From positions 65,997,300-66,061,299 of the forward strand of contig NC_134415.1 in assembly GCF_030867145.1 (NCBI RefSeq): a DNA stretch of 64,000 nt, given 5' to 3'. A model generated the notes under the pieces. The model was not told where the DNA came from. It saw only the letters and a program-made list of their open reading frames with translations, and ran no database searches. Positions 1-62,911 of this stretch are shown piece by piece. A program made the translations under genes and the position numbers. Position 1 is the first letter of the stretch; the number at the start of each line of letters is the position of its first letter. This DNA comes from Opisthocomus hoazin (lineage: Eukaryota > Chordata > Aves > Opisthocomiformes > Opisthocomidae).

Positions 1-2264
1 AATAGAGTATTGCTTAATCCCATGGTGCAAAGCTTGAAGAAAATAATGTGCTTGTACTGTATAAGATATGCAAAGGAACTGATGCTGAAGCTTTTAGAAC
101 TTTAGCGCTCTCACTAATGCTCAAAAACAATATTTTTACTCTTTTGTAAGTTTCCTCTGCTGTATGATGCCTTAGGCCGGGCTGATGTGAATCATGATGT
201 AGGTTCTCCATGCATTACAGTGGGACTTTTTCTGAGAGTGTTCTGAGACGAAAAGTCCCCCCTGCCAAGTTAAGGCAGTAGTAAGATATAAAGAGTTTCT
301 AAGATGTAAAGAGCTTAAAAGCAGTTATTCTGGTGAATGAAACACTTTTTTCCAGAGTTAGTACCACCCTTTTGGAGTACTGAGAGGAAAAGGTATAGAT
401 TTTGATAATGATAGATTCTACAAAGCCTGGAGGTGCAAGTGTTCAGTGTTGCTTGGATTATCTTGCGAAAGATCAGTCCATCTACCTATAGGTCAAACTA
501 ATCCTTTGTATGAGGCCTTTAAAATGACAAAATACTAAAACCTTTTGTTGGGCTGCCTTGAAGATATGACAGTTCTCAGTGTTTTGGCATCAATGTTTGT
601 TAGGTTCAACAGTAGTTACTTCTGTTGATCACAAAAGACTTAACACAGTTGTCAGGGAGGGGAGTGTCTTTTTTGACAATTCAAATTTCACACATGATTT
701 TTGTGGTGAGGTGATGTAATTTTTGAACGCTACTCTCAGCAAAACAATGCTTATGAACACAAAACATTTAATCAATGCTATTTTTGTTTCCCTCACCTGC
801 CTGTCCCCTGCAAAAAGGGTACAGTAAGTGTTACATAGGCTCCTCTTGCTACCTATTATCCTTTATGTTCATCCTGAAACATGACTATGGAAGGAGATAA
901 AGGGGGAACAAAGACATTTGTCAGGCCATGTGGGGAATGAACTCACTGAGGCGCTAAGGCCTGAATGTACGCTGTAAAGCTGACAAGCATAGGAAACTGC
1001 TTGGAGCCTTCTGAAAAAAAAAATTACTAAACTGTTTTCTAAAGTGGTACTAACACAGCAATGCCTGTTTAGATTTTAAAGCTGGAGTAACCATTTTTTT
1101 CAACTTTCATTTCTAGTGATATTTTAATTTAAATGAATTGGGTGGGTTTTTTTCCTCCCCTAGGCTTTATTGATACAACTGTCTATTTATCCTTGTTTGC
1201 AAATACTTTCAAGCTGTTTGTAGAAGCGTTCTTAGAATTCTTAGTCTGTCTTTAGACTCTTCCCAGAGTGCTGTATTGTGGGCTCAAACATTCCTATAGT
1301 GAAGCTGTTGGACATGAAGATGAGTAGTAAGCTGAGAAAATCATGGCATCTAGTTTGCTGGCTTTGCTTTTGATTATAAATAGATGCTGAGCCAAGGATA
1401 TTGTTATGATTTGAAGTATAATAGTGAATCTGTATTGATTGGAGTTTTTTTTGGTTTGTGGGATTTTTCTGTGGATGTTTTTTTTTTGTTTTTTTGGTTG
1501 GGGTTTTTTTTTTTTTTTTTGTAAAGGGCATTCAGAGCTCCAGAATTATCTCTTTCTAGATTGACAGGTCTATTGAAAATAACGGGAAAATCTCCTCTGT
1601 TAGACTTCATTCAGGTTCTCTGTTCAGTTCTGCAGAGTGAGTGTGTTAGTGATTTGTAAAGAGTCTATGAAGTTTTTACCAGTATCTTGTACCATACATT
1701 TAGAAACCTAGGACCTGCAAGTCACATTTAGCAACACAATTTCCTCGTTGCATCCAAACATTGCAACATGTTTGAGTGTTTACTTCTTCAAAGTCACTCT
1801 GAAGTTTCATTCTGTTATTCCCGCTAACTTGCTTTTATCAGTGTAATTAATTCAGCTTCCTCCAAGGAAAATTAAATTAAAAATAATTAACAACTGCTGT
1901 GCTTTGGAAGTAGTGGTTTCCAAATAATCACTGAGAAGGAAGAAGGAAAATTAGCTGCATGTATAGCATTAGCCTAGCATAGAAAAAAAATCATACACCT
2001 TATTAAAACAACATTTTAAAATGGAATCTTCTTGTGGTTCTTTCCTTAACTTGAATGGGGAGCTTGTATTGTGGCTTCAGTGTTTTCTGTGTAACCTTCA
2101 GGGTTTTTTCTATGCAAAATAGTGTAGAATGGTATTAAAGTAGTATTTCGGAACAGTCTAGTTTTAAAGGGAACTCAGAAGTGTTTAAGTTGCATTACAA
2201 TAGAGTGGTTGAGCTGTTGTTTATTAACATAGTTAACTTATCTCTTTCCTTTTCTTTATTTTAG
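1..2264 (+). other. MAP7 intron upstream of first in-window exon
   Basis: Non-coding, AT-rich intron sequence, partial at its 5' side. It holds a T/G-rich homopolymer stretch at about 1470-1520 and ends in a pyrimidine-rich tract before the acceptor. The short open frames at 1241-1610 on the minus strand are lysine-rich translations of that T-tract, not genes. No promoter or CpG island is visible, in keeping with the first exon lying outside the window. Confidence 0.7.
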
Positions 2265-54811
<52,547 letters not shown>

Positions 54812-55250
54812 TTGTTTCTTCTGAAGAACCAAAGGTGATTATGAGCATCTCTGCAGTCAGTGGAGTTTCTTCTATGCTATGAAGGAGTGTTTTATTTTTT
54901 TCTCTCCAGTTTTTTAAAGATTTCTTGAATATCTTTTTTGGAAGGACTTTAGTAAAACCAGCAGAAGAAATGATGGGAATAGACTTGGATCACCTTTCCA
55001 ATAGCTTTCATCACTAGAAAAATCATGCTTCACGTGCATTACTTAATATGGCTTTTCCAACAAGCTTTTTCTGTTAGTAAATGGATATTTCTGCATTCCT
55101 TGAGACACGAGACACTGGAATCTGAAAGCAATGGGCTGATTTGGGTGGTGGGAATGATTCTTTTTTTACAAAAGGTGCGTGTTGGTTTAAAAGGCATAAT
55201 TGTAAAATTGGCAAAGAATCTTTTACACTTCGTGGTTCTAGTACTTGAAA

Positions 55251-55256
55251 AATAAA
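55251..55256 (+). terminator. Candidate proximal poly(A) signal of MAP7
   Basis: AATAAA about 440 nt after the stop codon, followed within 50 nt by GT-rich sequence (ggggtgtttt). Confidence 0.35.
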
Positions 55257-55667
55257 TACCTCGTTGCTCTACAAGTAGAGTTAATGGGGTGTTTTATTTA
55301 AACCTGTTGGTTTAAATATTATTGCAGAGAACTCTAATTATGGGGGCAAAGTACAGGCTTCTGTATCAGGTTCTTGTAAATGTAATTCCTACAGGGACAT
55401 TCTGTAAATTGAGACGTCACTATGATCTTCTTGCATTTTCTCTAAAAACACAAAACAAGGCAGGTTTTAAAATGTGAAAAATTGAAAGCGTTATTTTTTC
55501 ATGGACAAGAGGAAAACCTATTGTTCTCCTAGATGATGTATTTATGAATTTTGTTCAGTACAGAAATCATTTAATTGAATAAATTAGAAAAATGTGGTAA
55601 AATTATACTGCAAACTTGGTTTTTTTAGTTACATCCATGTTCACAAAGGATGTGTATGCATACGTGC

Positions 55668-55683
55668 ACACACACACACACAA
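55668..55683. repeat. Short CA microsatellite
   Basis: About eight CA units inside the MAP7 3' UTR, preceded by tgtgtatgcatacgtg. Confidence 0.8.
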
Positions 55684-56514
55684 CGGAAATACCTTGGTTT
55701 GAGTCCTGTAAATTGCTGCTGTTCCTAATGATGGAGGACTCTTCCTTTGCCTTACCACGCTATTGAAGACTATGTGAAACCTGAAGTATTTGATTTTGAC
55801 AATGAAGCAGGTTTGTTCGGTGATTTTTTTGGTTTTGCTCATTTCAGAGCAAAGGGAAAATGGTGGTTGGTTGTGCTTTTTATGTAGCGTGTGGTTTTTA
55901 TAAAGCAGTACAGTTTGAGTGATAAGAGGAGCAATGCAAGTTGCTTTCTCTATAGTTTGACGCTGATTTCTACTGTCATTGTTCCATTCCTCACTTTGCT
56001 GTTGGGCAGAGCTGTAAAATCTTGCCCCTTTTTGTGCTTTGATAAACAACGCTGTTACAGATAGAGCTCACTAGGTTGTTTGAGTCTGAAGCACCAGCCA
56101 GGGCTTGATGCGTTTCTTGCTGAAGTCAGCGAGCAGATCCCTGGCCAGTGGCCATGGAGGTTTGTAGGGTTGGGGTTCATGCTGCCGGAGAACGTACCGT
56201 TAGGATTCCTGCTCTTGCCTTGAGTGAGCATGAGCTAGGCCTGTAGGAAGCTGTGCAGAAAGTCTGTGCTAGCAGAAGAAATCCTCTGAGACAAAAGCTG
56301 AAGAAGTTTTGAAGAAATTACTTTCTGCTGCTGCCGAGCGTTCATCTTGTACAGATGGGATAAAAGCAATGGAAATGCAATGAAAGAGACTTCATCTGAC
56401 AGTATATCTGTATGGAAGGGAAAAAAACAGCCATTCAGTCAGAATGCTTTCAATAGTAGCTTGTGACTTCAGTAAAATGAACCGGGTTCCTTTCTGGCTT
56501 TCTTTAGTTTTCCA

Positions 56515-56522
56515 TGTACATA
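56515..56522 (+). promoter_or_regulatory. Pumilio-type element in MAP7 3' UTR
   Basis: TGTACATA fits the TGTANATA consensus for PUM proteins and lies about 75 nt before the probable poly(A) signal. It would be present only in transcripts using the distal signal. Confidence 0.3.
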
Positions 56523-56591
56523 GCCACAATATTTTGAAGTGTCCACAATATGTAGTTTTTCTTCAAACCTATATATAGCATGTAAGTACCA

Positions 56592-56597
56592 AATAAA
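56592..56597 (+). terminator. Candidate main poly(A) signal of MAP7
   Basis: AATAAA 1.78 kb after the stop, followed by TTTATATTTTCTTTTTC-type T-rich sequence. The resulting UTR length is typical for this gene. Confidence 0.45.
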
Positions 56598-56615
56598 ACT
56601 TGTTTGAAATATTTA

Positions 56616-59453
56616 CTTCTATTTATATTTTCTTTTTCTTGCATAGTTAAAACAGGAGTCAGTCTGTGATGGAAAACTCATCTTGCTACTCCTGGTCTGC
56701 TTAAAACTCTTCTTCAGGTTTCTTCTAATCTCTGTACTAGAAAATCAGTACAGGGTCACTTACAGCTAGAAACAAAGCAGAGACATAGCCAGTAAGATTT
56801 AGCTGCAGTTTCGAGGATTCATTTAGGCTCAGGTTTGAATTCTGTTGATCTTCGTCTATTGAGGGTCAGGTTTCAGTTATGCTGATGAGTTTTTGTGAGC
56901 CGTCAGAACGCCTGCTTCACTTCTTATGTGGGTGGTGGAGGCTTTTTTAACAGGACTGCAGTAAACACTATTTATAACTGTATTCATTCTAGGTTTTCTT
57001 CAAATAGGAGAGAAAGTTTCCTCTTTGTCATTTTCCCCTTTCTCAACATACAAACTAAAAGCCTAGGGGACTGAGAGTAGAATTAGGTGTATGAATAAAA
57101 AGAAACCTAAAAAAATGAAAAGGGATTAAAATTTTAAGTCTTGGTTTAAACCCCTTTCTTTAAGGGGGAAAAAGAGTTTCTCTTTTGTTGAATGTTGTTC
57201 TTGCTAATAAAATACGGTATCAAATCAAGGCCAGCTCCTTTGCCTGCTATTGCGACTGCTTTTGTTGTTTGTACTATCAGAGGCAATGCTTAGCTGGTCG
57301 GTGAGGTAGAACTAGCAGCTGTAGAAGTGACAGATGGCTGGTCTGAAGGCACGGAGTAGCAGCCTTTCACCGCAGCTCGACTGGGCGCTTTGGGAAGACT
57401 CGGCTCCTCGCTCGCGTCTTAACAGCACGGCATAAATGCCTGGGGGGGTGACGCTCAGTACGTCACAGCTCCGGGGCTGTTCACCATTAGCATTGCTGGT
57501 GTCGCTGTCTCTGATCTCCTCATTCCTGATGAAGAATGCTTCGTTATTTTGCTTCTTGCCAAGGCCTTGAAGTAACGTTCGCAGTTAAATACTGAAGAAA
57601 AACAGACAGATTCTAATGTCATTACTTAATATTGCTCTGATTCTCTTTTTGGAAAATGACCTGAAGCCACCCAGTGAGGTGGCCTGGAGTTTGAGATTTT
57701 CTGGGTTTGTTCCTAGCTGTGTTATTCAGTGATTTGTAGTCCTCTGTTTCAATAAGCCCAGCTGCCCACAGCTGAGCACGTGGGTCTTTCACACGAGATT
57801 TCGAAAGAAAATTCTGGTCACATGTGAATATTGAAAATGCCGTGCTGCTTTACAAATAAAGTCTTTGTCTGCCCTGTTCTGTAGCAGATCTTTTTAATGT
57901 GCTGTAGAGAGGCTTTCGAGCGTAGTTTTGGTTGGGTTTTTTGAAACTACTGTTGGATAGAATTCTCAGTTATTAAAAGGAATCACTAACAGAAATGCCT
58001 CTACCAAGCACCAAAATGGAGCTTAGAGATTTGGGCCACAGTAAAATGTAATGTTGAGCTCTTACTTGACAGAATATTTTTTTAAATTTTTTTTCTTTAA
58101 TCTCACTTTTATTCCAGGTTTGTAGGCAGTAGCAGCTCTAAAGCTCTACATGTGTGTACGAGTTATACCGTGGTCAGAATTAACTCAAAAGACAGGAAAC
58201 TCTTCTGAAATGTTTTCATAAGGAACTGTGGTATCTGGGAGCAGAGGTCTGGGAGCAGAGGTGTGCCAGAAGAGTGATTCCAAAATGTCGCTGTTCCAGC
58301 CAGTTCAGGGTGATGCTCCAGCCAGATTCTTGTATTTAAAAACAAGTGTATTGATCAAAGGTGGAATTGGACTACATAGGTGATGATGATTATCTTAAAA
58401 ATTAAATCCAACGTTAAAAAAGTAGTGCCCCATAATTTCAAGGCTCTGTTCTACATTTTTTTTCTTGAAAAATACTGTTAGGTTGGCTAAAAGGTCTGAA
58501 AGAGACTCCCTCTGGAGGAGAGGGAAGGGGAGGTTGTTCAGTATCCTGTTTACATGTAAGAAAATTAGTTAAATTTAAACATATTGCTACTTTTTTTGTT
58601 CTTTAACTCCTTTTAAAATGAAATATCAATATAAGATCAATTCCTAATTTTGCCAAATTTGTTCACTTTTTGCCTGTTGCGCATACCCTTGGAAATAATT
58701 TACCATGTGCAGAACACAGATTTCTGTATTCAAACACCTCTCATCCAAATCTTCCATGGTAGCTGCTATACTCTGAACATGCTCTATGCAGCATTCACCT
58801 ACCTCAATGTGCCTTTGCCCTTCTGCTGGAGAGTAGTGCCTACAGCGTAGGCAAGGATCAGCCATAAGGCTTGCCCTATTCTTGTTTCTTACAAATTTGT
58901 TGCAATTTCTGAGTTGTCCCTCAGCAGTTACTTCCTGTAGTAATAACCTGTTAGTGGTTTTCTACCTTTGTGCTATGTGTTAATTAAATTACTTTCTAAA
59001 GTCAAGTCCCTGGAGTGTGCTCTGAAATAAGGGACTTTGAACAGAAACGAAATAAACGATGAATGCAGAGGAACCTGCGTGCTTGAGAGAAGCCTCTTCA
59101 GTAGAATCGGCCTGTTATGTGAATAAAACCTCATGAATTCAGCGCTGTTTTTTTGGAGGGGGAGTAAGGAAACCGAAAACAAACCATGGAAGATTACTGA
59201 AGCATAACAGGTGATTTTCAAACCATTGGAAGGAATGTAGCCACAGTTCTCAAGCACACTTAAGCAGCCAGCCAGAGTGTTCAAGGGGATTGTCTTTTGA
59301 CCTGCTCGGATTCTTGTTATCGGACCACCTCTCTCGTATGATGGAACTGCAAGCAGCAGGAAAACTTTAACTACAGGAACCAATGAAAAGAGTTGTTTTC
59401 TCCGATCAGGCTCTTCGATCTGGTAAGCTTTCATAAGCCATCTGGCTTAAATA
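56616..59453. other. Convergent intergenic region and 3' UTR of the minus-strand gene
   Basis: No coding exon was recognised. The left part (about 57330-57500) has several CpGs and a ACGTCA half-site at 57460-57467 but no clear promoter. A TTTATT at 58108-58113 is a candidate AATAAA for the minus-strand gene, giving it a 1.35 kb 3' UTR. A 14-bp unit is duplicated in tandem at 58234-58261. The 153-codon minus-strand frame at 58973-59434 lies in the expected 3' UTR after the stop and is not a separate gene. Confidence 0.5.
58234..58261. repeat. Tandem duplication of a 14-bp unit
   Basis: Two consecutive copies of TCTGGGAGCAGAGG, followed by tgtgcc. A small local duplication. Confidence 0.8.
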
Positions 59454-59575
59454 TTAACTGTCTTCGTGGCAAATGGCTGCCCTAAGGAGCTCCTGAGTTT
59501 CCTCTGTTTGTTGACGGACTTGCTCGAGGAGTTTGGCCATTTGGCTTTTTCTGAATGCTAATGAAAATTCTGGAT
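59454..59575 (-). CDS. ARM/HEAT-like gene, terminal coding exon
   Basis: 122 nt from acceptor ctcttcag to the stop TAA at 59456-59454. It reads DPEFSLAFRKSQMAKLLEQV and then RQQTEETQELLRAAICHEDS. The first Asp codon is split with the previous exon (G|AT). The last 30 residues form a Gln/Glu-rich helix, possibly a coiled coil. Confidence 0.75.
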
Positions 59576-62500
59576 CTGAAGAGGAAAAACAAGTGTCAGG
59601 CAACCTGCTGGTTTTCTCTGTAATGCAATGCTTAGAAAGCTTATATTACAGGTTAGATACAGTTGATGGGCTCTTATTACAGAGTGAAGTATAGAGCAGA
59701 TAGAACAATATTCTTCTACCACACAAAGCAGATCCTAATTCAGTTTTCATCCCTAGGACACTTCAAGATTGTTTGCTGCTAAATTCTCCTGATCCAGATG
59801 TCTAGAGCCCAGGTGCCAAACTCGGCCTTATGCAACAGGTGCATGTCAAGACATAGCAGGGTCTTGGCTCTGGCTCCACCTATGTGAAGGTACTTGCTAT
59901 GTACATATATTAATATATTATAGCTCTCACCTGTACTTAACTTCCACCCCAAACAAAAAAAAAAAAATAGAAAAAAACAAGGAACAGAATTTAGAGTATG
60001 AAAAAGATGTGAGACTTCCCAGTTGTAATACCAGCTAATCATGCGATTTGCTTGTTTGTTTACTTTATCAAGCTAAACTAAATACATACTTGAAAAGTTT
60101 TGAGGTTGCATCTAATGTCAAACATTCTTATATTGGATAAAAACGTCAGCAGCTGAAGTCCTGTTTCCCTGCTGATCAGAGAGCCTTTAGTTTTAAAGCA
60201 AATGAAAAAAAAGAAAACCCTGCCTTTATCGTGAGACACTCTTAGTTACTTAAAAACATGTAAGGTGCCAGCTACCCTTGAGATTATTCTGTTTGCTTAA
60301 GGGAGCAGAGCTAATCCCCAGAGGAGGCTGCCCAGCATTCTCACTTCTGTCACCAAGCAGCGCCTGTTTGCTGCTGACGGGCGCAGGCAGCGCTGGGGAC
60401 TCGGCCCAGCAGTGAGGACGTACCTTCTCGCAGCCTGCAGAATGCAGAGATGCCCAGCTGCTGAAAGCGGATCTCTTGGTGGGTGAGAAAATTCTGGAGG
60501 TAGGCCTGAACCTCTCCGATGTGACGCTTCAACAGAAGCATCATTTTTTCTGCGGAAAGGGGAGAACCGCCGGAGATCAGTAGGAGCCTTTAGAACAGTT
60601 TGAAAACTGATTTTTCTAACAACTGATAAGATTGTTCGTGACTCATCTACTTTCAGCTGCAACCAACATTACTGCAAAGCACGGAAAAGGACTTCCACGT
60701 ACTACAGCCTCTAAGGGTATCGCTGACACTTCAGGGAAATGGAACGCCGAGTGGGCTGCTGTGCTAGGACGCCGGTCCTTGTGCGAGGTGCGTGCTGACG
60801 TACAGACTGATCAGCTGTCACGCAAACCCATCCGTGAAGCGATTACGCTGTTGGACTCTGCTCACTACTTGAGAGTCTGCTCTGTTGCGAATCCTTGATG
60901 GTAGAATTCGAATAGGTTTGTGTTTTCCCTTACTGGAGACTCATCATGGACTCCAGTTTCTCTCATGTCTAAGGATTGAAATCTAACCATGCTTTTCTAG
61001 AGAACATAGCAAAACTCAGCTGAACGCCTTTTTCTTGCAGGTCTTAAAGGCTCTCAGCTGCATGGAACAAGTATATTAAGCATAAAGCTGTTTGTTTTCT
61101 GCACGTAAAAATAATGCTCTTTTCATTGTCTCTCACTGAAACTTGAAAAAATGTAGGCTACATTCCTAAAAGCCACCTGGTAATCTAGTCTAGAGTTACA
61201 ACAACAGTGTTTGGTTCAGTAAGATGCTTTCCTCTTGCTGGTCAGGGAGCAGAGCTGATCTAAAATTCTGCAGTGCAACCATCCTATTGAAATTGTCTCT
61301 ATCAACTTCTGCTCCTCTCTGTGGGGCATGCCATCGCCGTGTGTATACTGAGAAGGAGGGTCAAACAAAGATGCAACAACAACGCTTGTCTGAAACGGGG
61401 TCTCATCTTTCCCTTGATAAGGAGTGTTTTACATTACCCCACCTTCCCACTTAACTTGTTTTTAAGGATCTCGGAATTGCCTCCAGACTAGCCCTGCAGA
61501 ATGGTAGTCCTTGAAGAAGGCAACAGACGCCTGAATCGGATCTTTGTCCATGGTCCATTTTCATCCCTGGGCTTTCTCATGCACTCAGGCACTGGTTTAT
61601 GTGTATTTCAGGGGTGACTGTAGGCGTTTTTATGCTAATAAATTTGTAGAGACCAGATGGAGGACGCTACAGGAATGTTAAAGGTTGTTCAGTGCCCGAC
61701 AGTTAAAACTCCTTTGCGAAAAGGCTCATTTCACTCCAGAGCGCCATAAATATCTTTGAAAGCACGGTTAATGCGGTGTGACAGTTACCGTGGCCTATCG
61801 TGCGCTGGATGATGGAGGCAGCTTGGAAGGACGGCTCAGTATGTTCCAGCTGGGCAGCCAGTCTCACCAAGCACTTTGTCAAGGGTTCGTCCATCCACTG
61901 GACCATGCGTAACACGGCTGCTTCTGGGAGACACAAAGAGAAGAGAGCAGTCGGCAAACAGATACTCCAGCACTGAAGAAATGGTGAGAGGCCCGCCAGA
62001 AACTGTACTGCCTCAACAGGACATCCTTCGTGCAGCGGAAGAAACAAAATAAGTGCTGAACTTGTGCAATAATTAGGTTGTAAAAAGGACATGTTCTGAG
62101 GTTATGCTCTCAATAAGGTAGGGCCGTGGATTTGATTCACAGAAAGGCTGAGGGCTTTTTATTTTGTTGGCTTTTTGCTCTGAAAGAATGAATCATTTTA
62201 TGTATGAGATACGCTCTTGCCTAGTGGCTCAGTCTGTCTGCAGCTGCTGGGCACCTCTTGCAAAATTAAATGTGACGTGTGGCCAGTTGCATGGCAGTTA
62301 CACCAGGTACAAGCGATGAAATGTTTGACAGACAGTGTCTAATGCTGGGCAGGCTTCACACGGATCCTCTTTGCCATGAGGATCGCTGTACCTTCCACGG
62401 GTGCTAATGTGGGATCTCTTACAAATTCTATGTGCAAAAGATTTAAAGAAAAAGAGCCACTTTGTATTTTAGTCTTTTCTTATATTAGTTTCTGCTATTG

Positions 62501-62911
62501 TGAAATTAATTCAGCCAGAGAAACTGGGCAATGTTACAAATAAAAGTAGACAGGCCGCGTCCAACAATGAAGCTCAGCACCAAGAATTTTGAGTAAAAAA
62601 TTTTAAGAAGTTCAACAGAAAAAAGTGTACACAACAGAGCCCATGTCTCTTCTTGAAGCTTATGGCAGAACTCCCAGGGAATTTAAAGGCAAAGACGTGG
62701 GCTGCGTGCCCACCTGTGCTTCATCTCCCATCAGGACTAACAAAGGATAGGTACACTTCTCGGATTAAGCCATTTTCGGTGGGGTTGCTTCCCTACCTTG
62801 CTTTGCCAGCTCAACAAGGCAAGATGTCACATAATGAAGAGACTCTTCTTGAACATCAGTAGAAAGCATGGTCTGGAGGAGACCTTCAACACATGAGCTC
62901 TCAATGATTCT
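59454..62911 (-). CDS. Unidentified ARM/HEAT-like helical protein, last four coding exons
   Basis: Minus-strand exons 62911-62797, 61923-61789, 60549-60424 and 59575-59454 join with matching phases (0 to 1, then 1/1, 1/1, 1 to stop). They encode 165 residues plus TAA. The protein reads as a run of amphipathic helices with little Gly or Pro, as in armadillo or HEAT repeats: RIIESSCVEGLLQTMLSTD, later CLVRLAAQLEHTEPSFQAAS and FLTHQEIRFQQLGISAFCRL, ending in a Gln/Glu-rich helix. I do not recognise the gene, and I do not recall one at this place beside human MAP7. It continues upstream beyond the window or beyond what I can detect. It is tail-to-tail with MAP7. Fold and family are inference. Confidence 0.75.
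59576..60423 (-). other. Intron of the ARM/HEAT-like gene
   Basis: 848 nt. An A run at 59957-59970 and an AT-rich tatatattaatatatt stretch near 59910. Nothing else seen. Confidence 0.6.
60424..60549 (-). CDS. ARM/HEAT-like gene, penultimate exon
   Basis: 126 nt, phase 1 at both ends, acceptor tttccgcag, donor GAAG|gtacgt. It reads EKMMLLLKRHIGEVQAYLQN and then FLTHQEIRFQQLGISAFCRLRE. The HQEIRFQQLGISAFCRL part resembles the second and third helices of an ARM repeat. Confidence 0.75.
60550..61788 (-). other. Intron of the ARM/HEAT-like gene
   Basis: 1.2 kb. No repeat or additional exon recognised. The plus-strand frames here (76-88 codons) have no support. Confidence 0.6.
61789..61923 (-). 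CDS. ARM/HEAT-like gene, third-from-last exon
   Basis: 135 nt, phase 1 at both ends. It reads EAAVLRMVQWMDEPLTKCLV and then RLAAQLEHTEPSFQAASIIQRTIGH. Acceptor ctcccag, donor CACG|gtaact. The acceptor is followed at once by AAG, so a NAGNAG-type choice is possible. The pattern suits another helical repeat. Confidence 0.75.
61924..62796 (-). other. Intron of the ARM/HEAT-like gene
   Basis: 873 nt. No feature recognised beyond the splice sites. Confidence 0.6.
62797..62911 (-). CDS. ARM/HEAT-like gene, fourth-from-last exon
   Basis: 115 nt with acceptor attgcag at 62912-62918 and donor CAAG|gtaggg. Frame 0 reads RIIESSCVEGLLQTMLSTDV and then QEESLHYVTSCLVELAKQ, a two- or three-helix repeat-like unit in which a short loop separates leucine-rich helices. 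Phase 0 to 1. Confidence 0.75.

Larger units (their letters stand above)
54812..56615 (+). other. MAP7: MAP7 3' untranslated region (probable extent)
   Basis: About 1.8 kb from the stop to just past a canonical AATAAA at 56592-56597, which is followed by T-rich sequence. An earlier AATAAA at 55251-55256 could give a short 3' UTR of about 0.46 kb. A third, at 57855-57860 with a T/G-rich downstream element, could give a longer one. A Pumilio-type site TGTACATA lies at 56515-56522 and a CA dinucleotide run at 55668-55683. Transcript ends cannot be proved from sequence. Confidence 0.55.

Noticed and set aside
1241..1610. Lys/Asn/Thr-rich minus-strand frames
   Set aside because: They are translations of a T-rich homopolymer tract read on the opposite strand.
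57330..57500. CpG-containing stretch with ACGTCA half-site as a promoter
   Set aside because: It lies between two gene 3' ends, CpG density is modest, and no first exon or start codon with a donor could be recognised.
58973..59434. 153-codon minus-strand open frame
   Set aside because: It starts just after the stop of the helical-repeat gene, in its expected 3' UTR, and resembles no family. Chance open frame.
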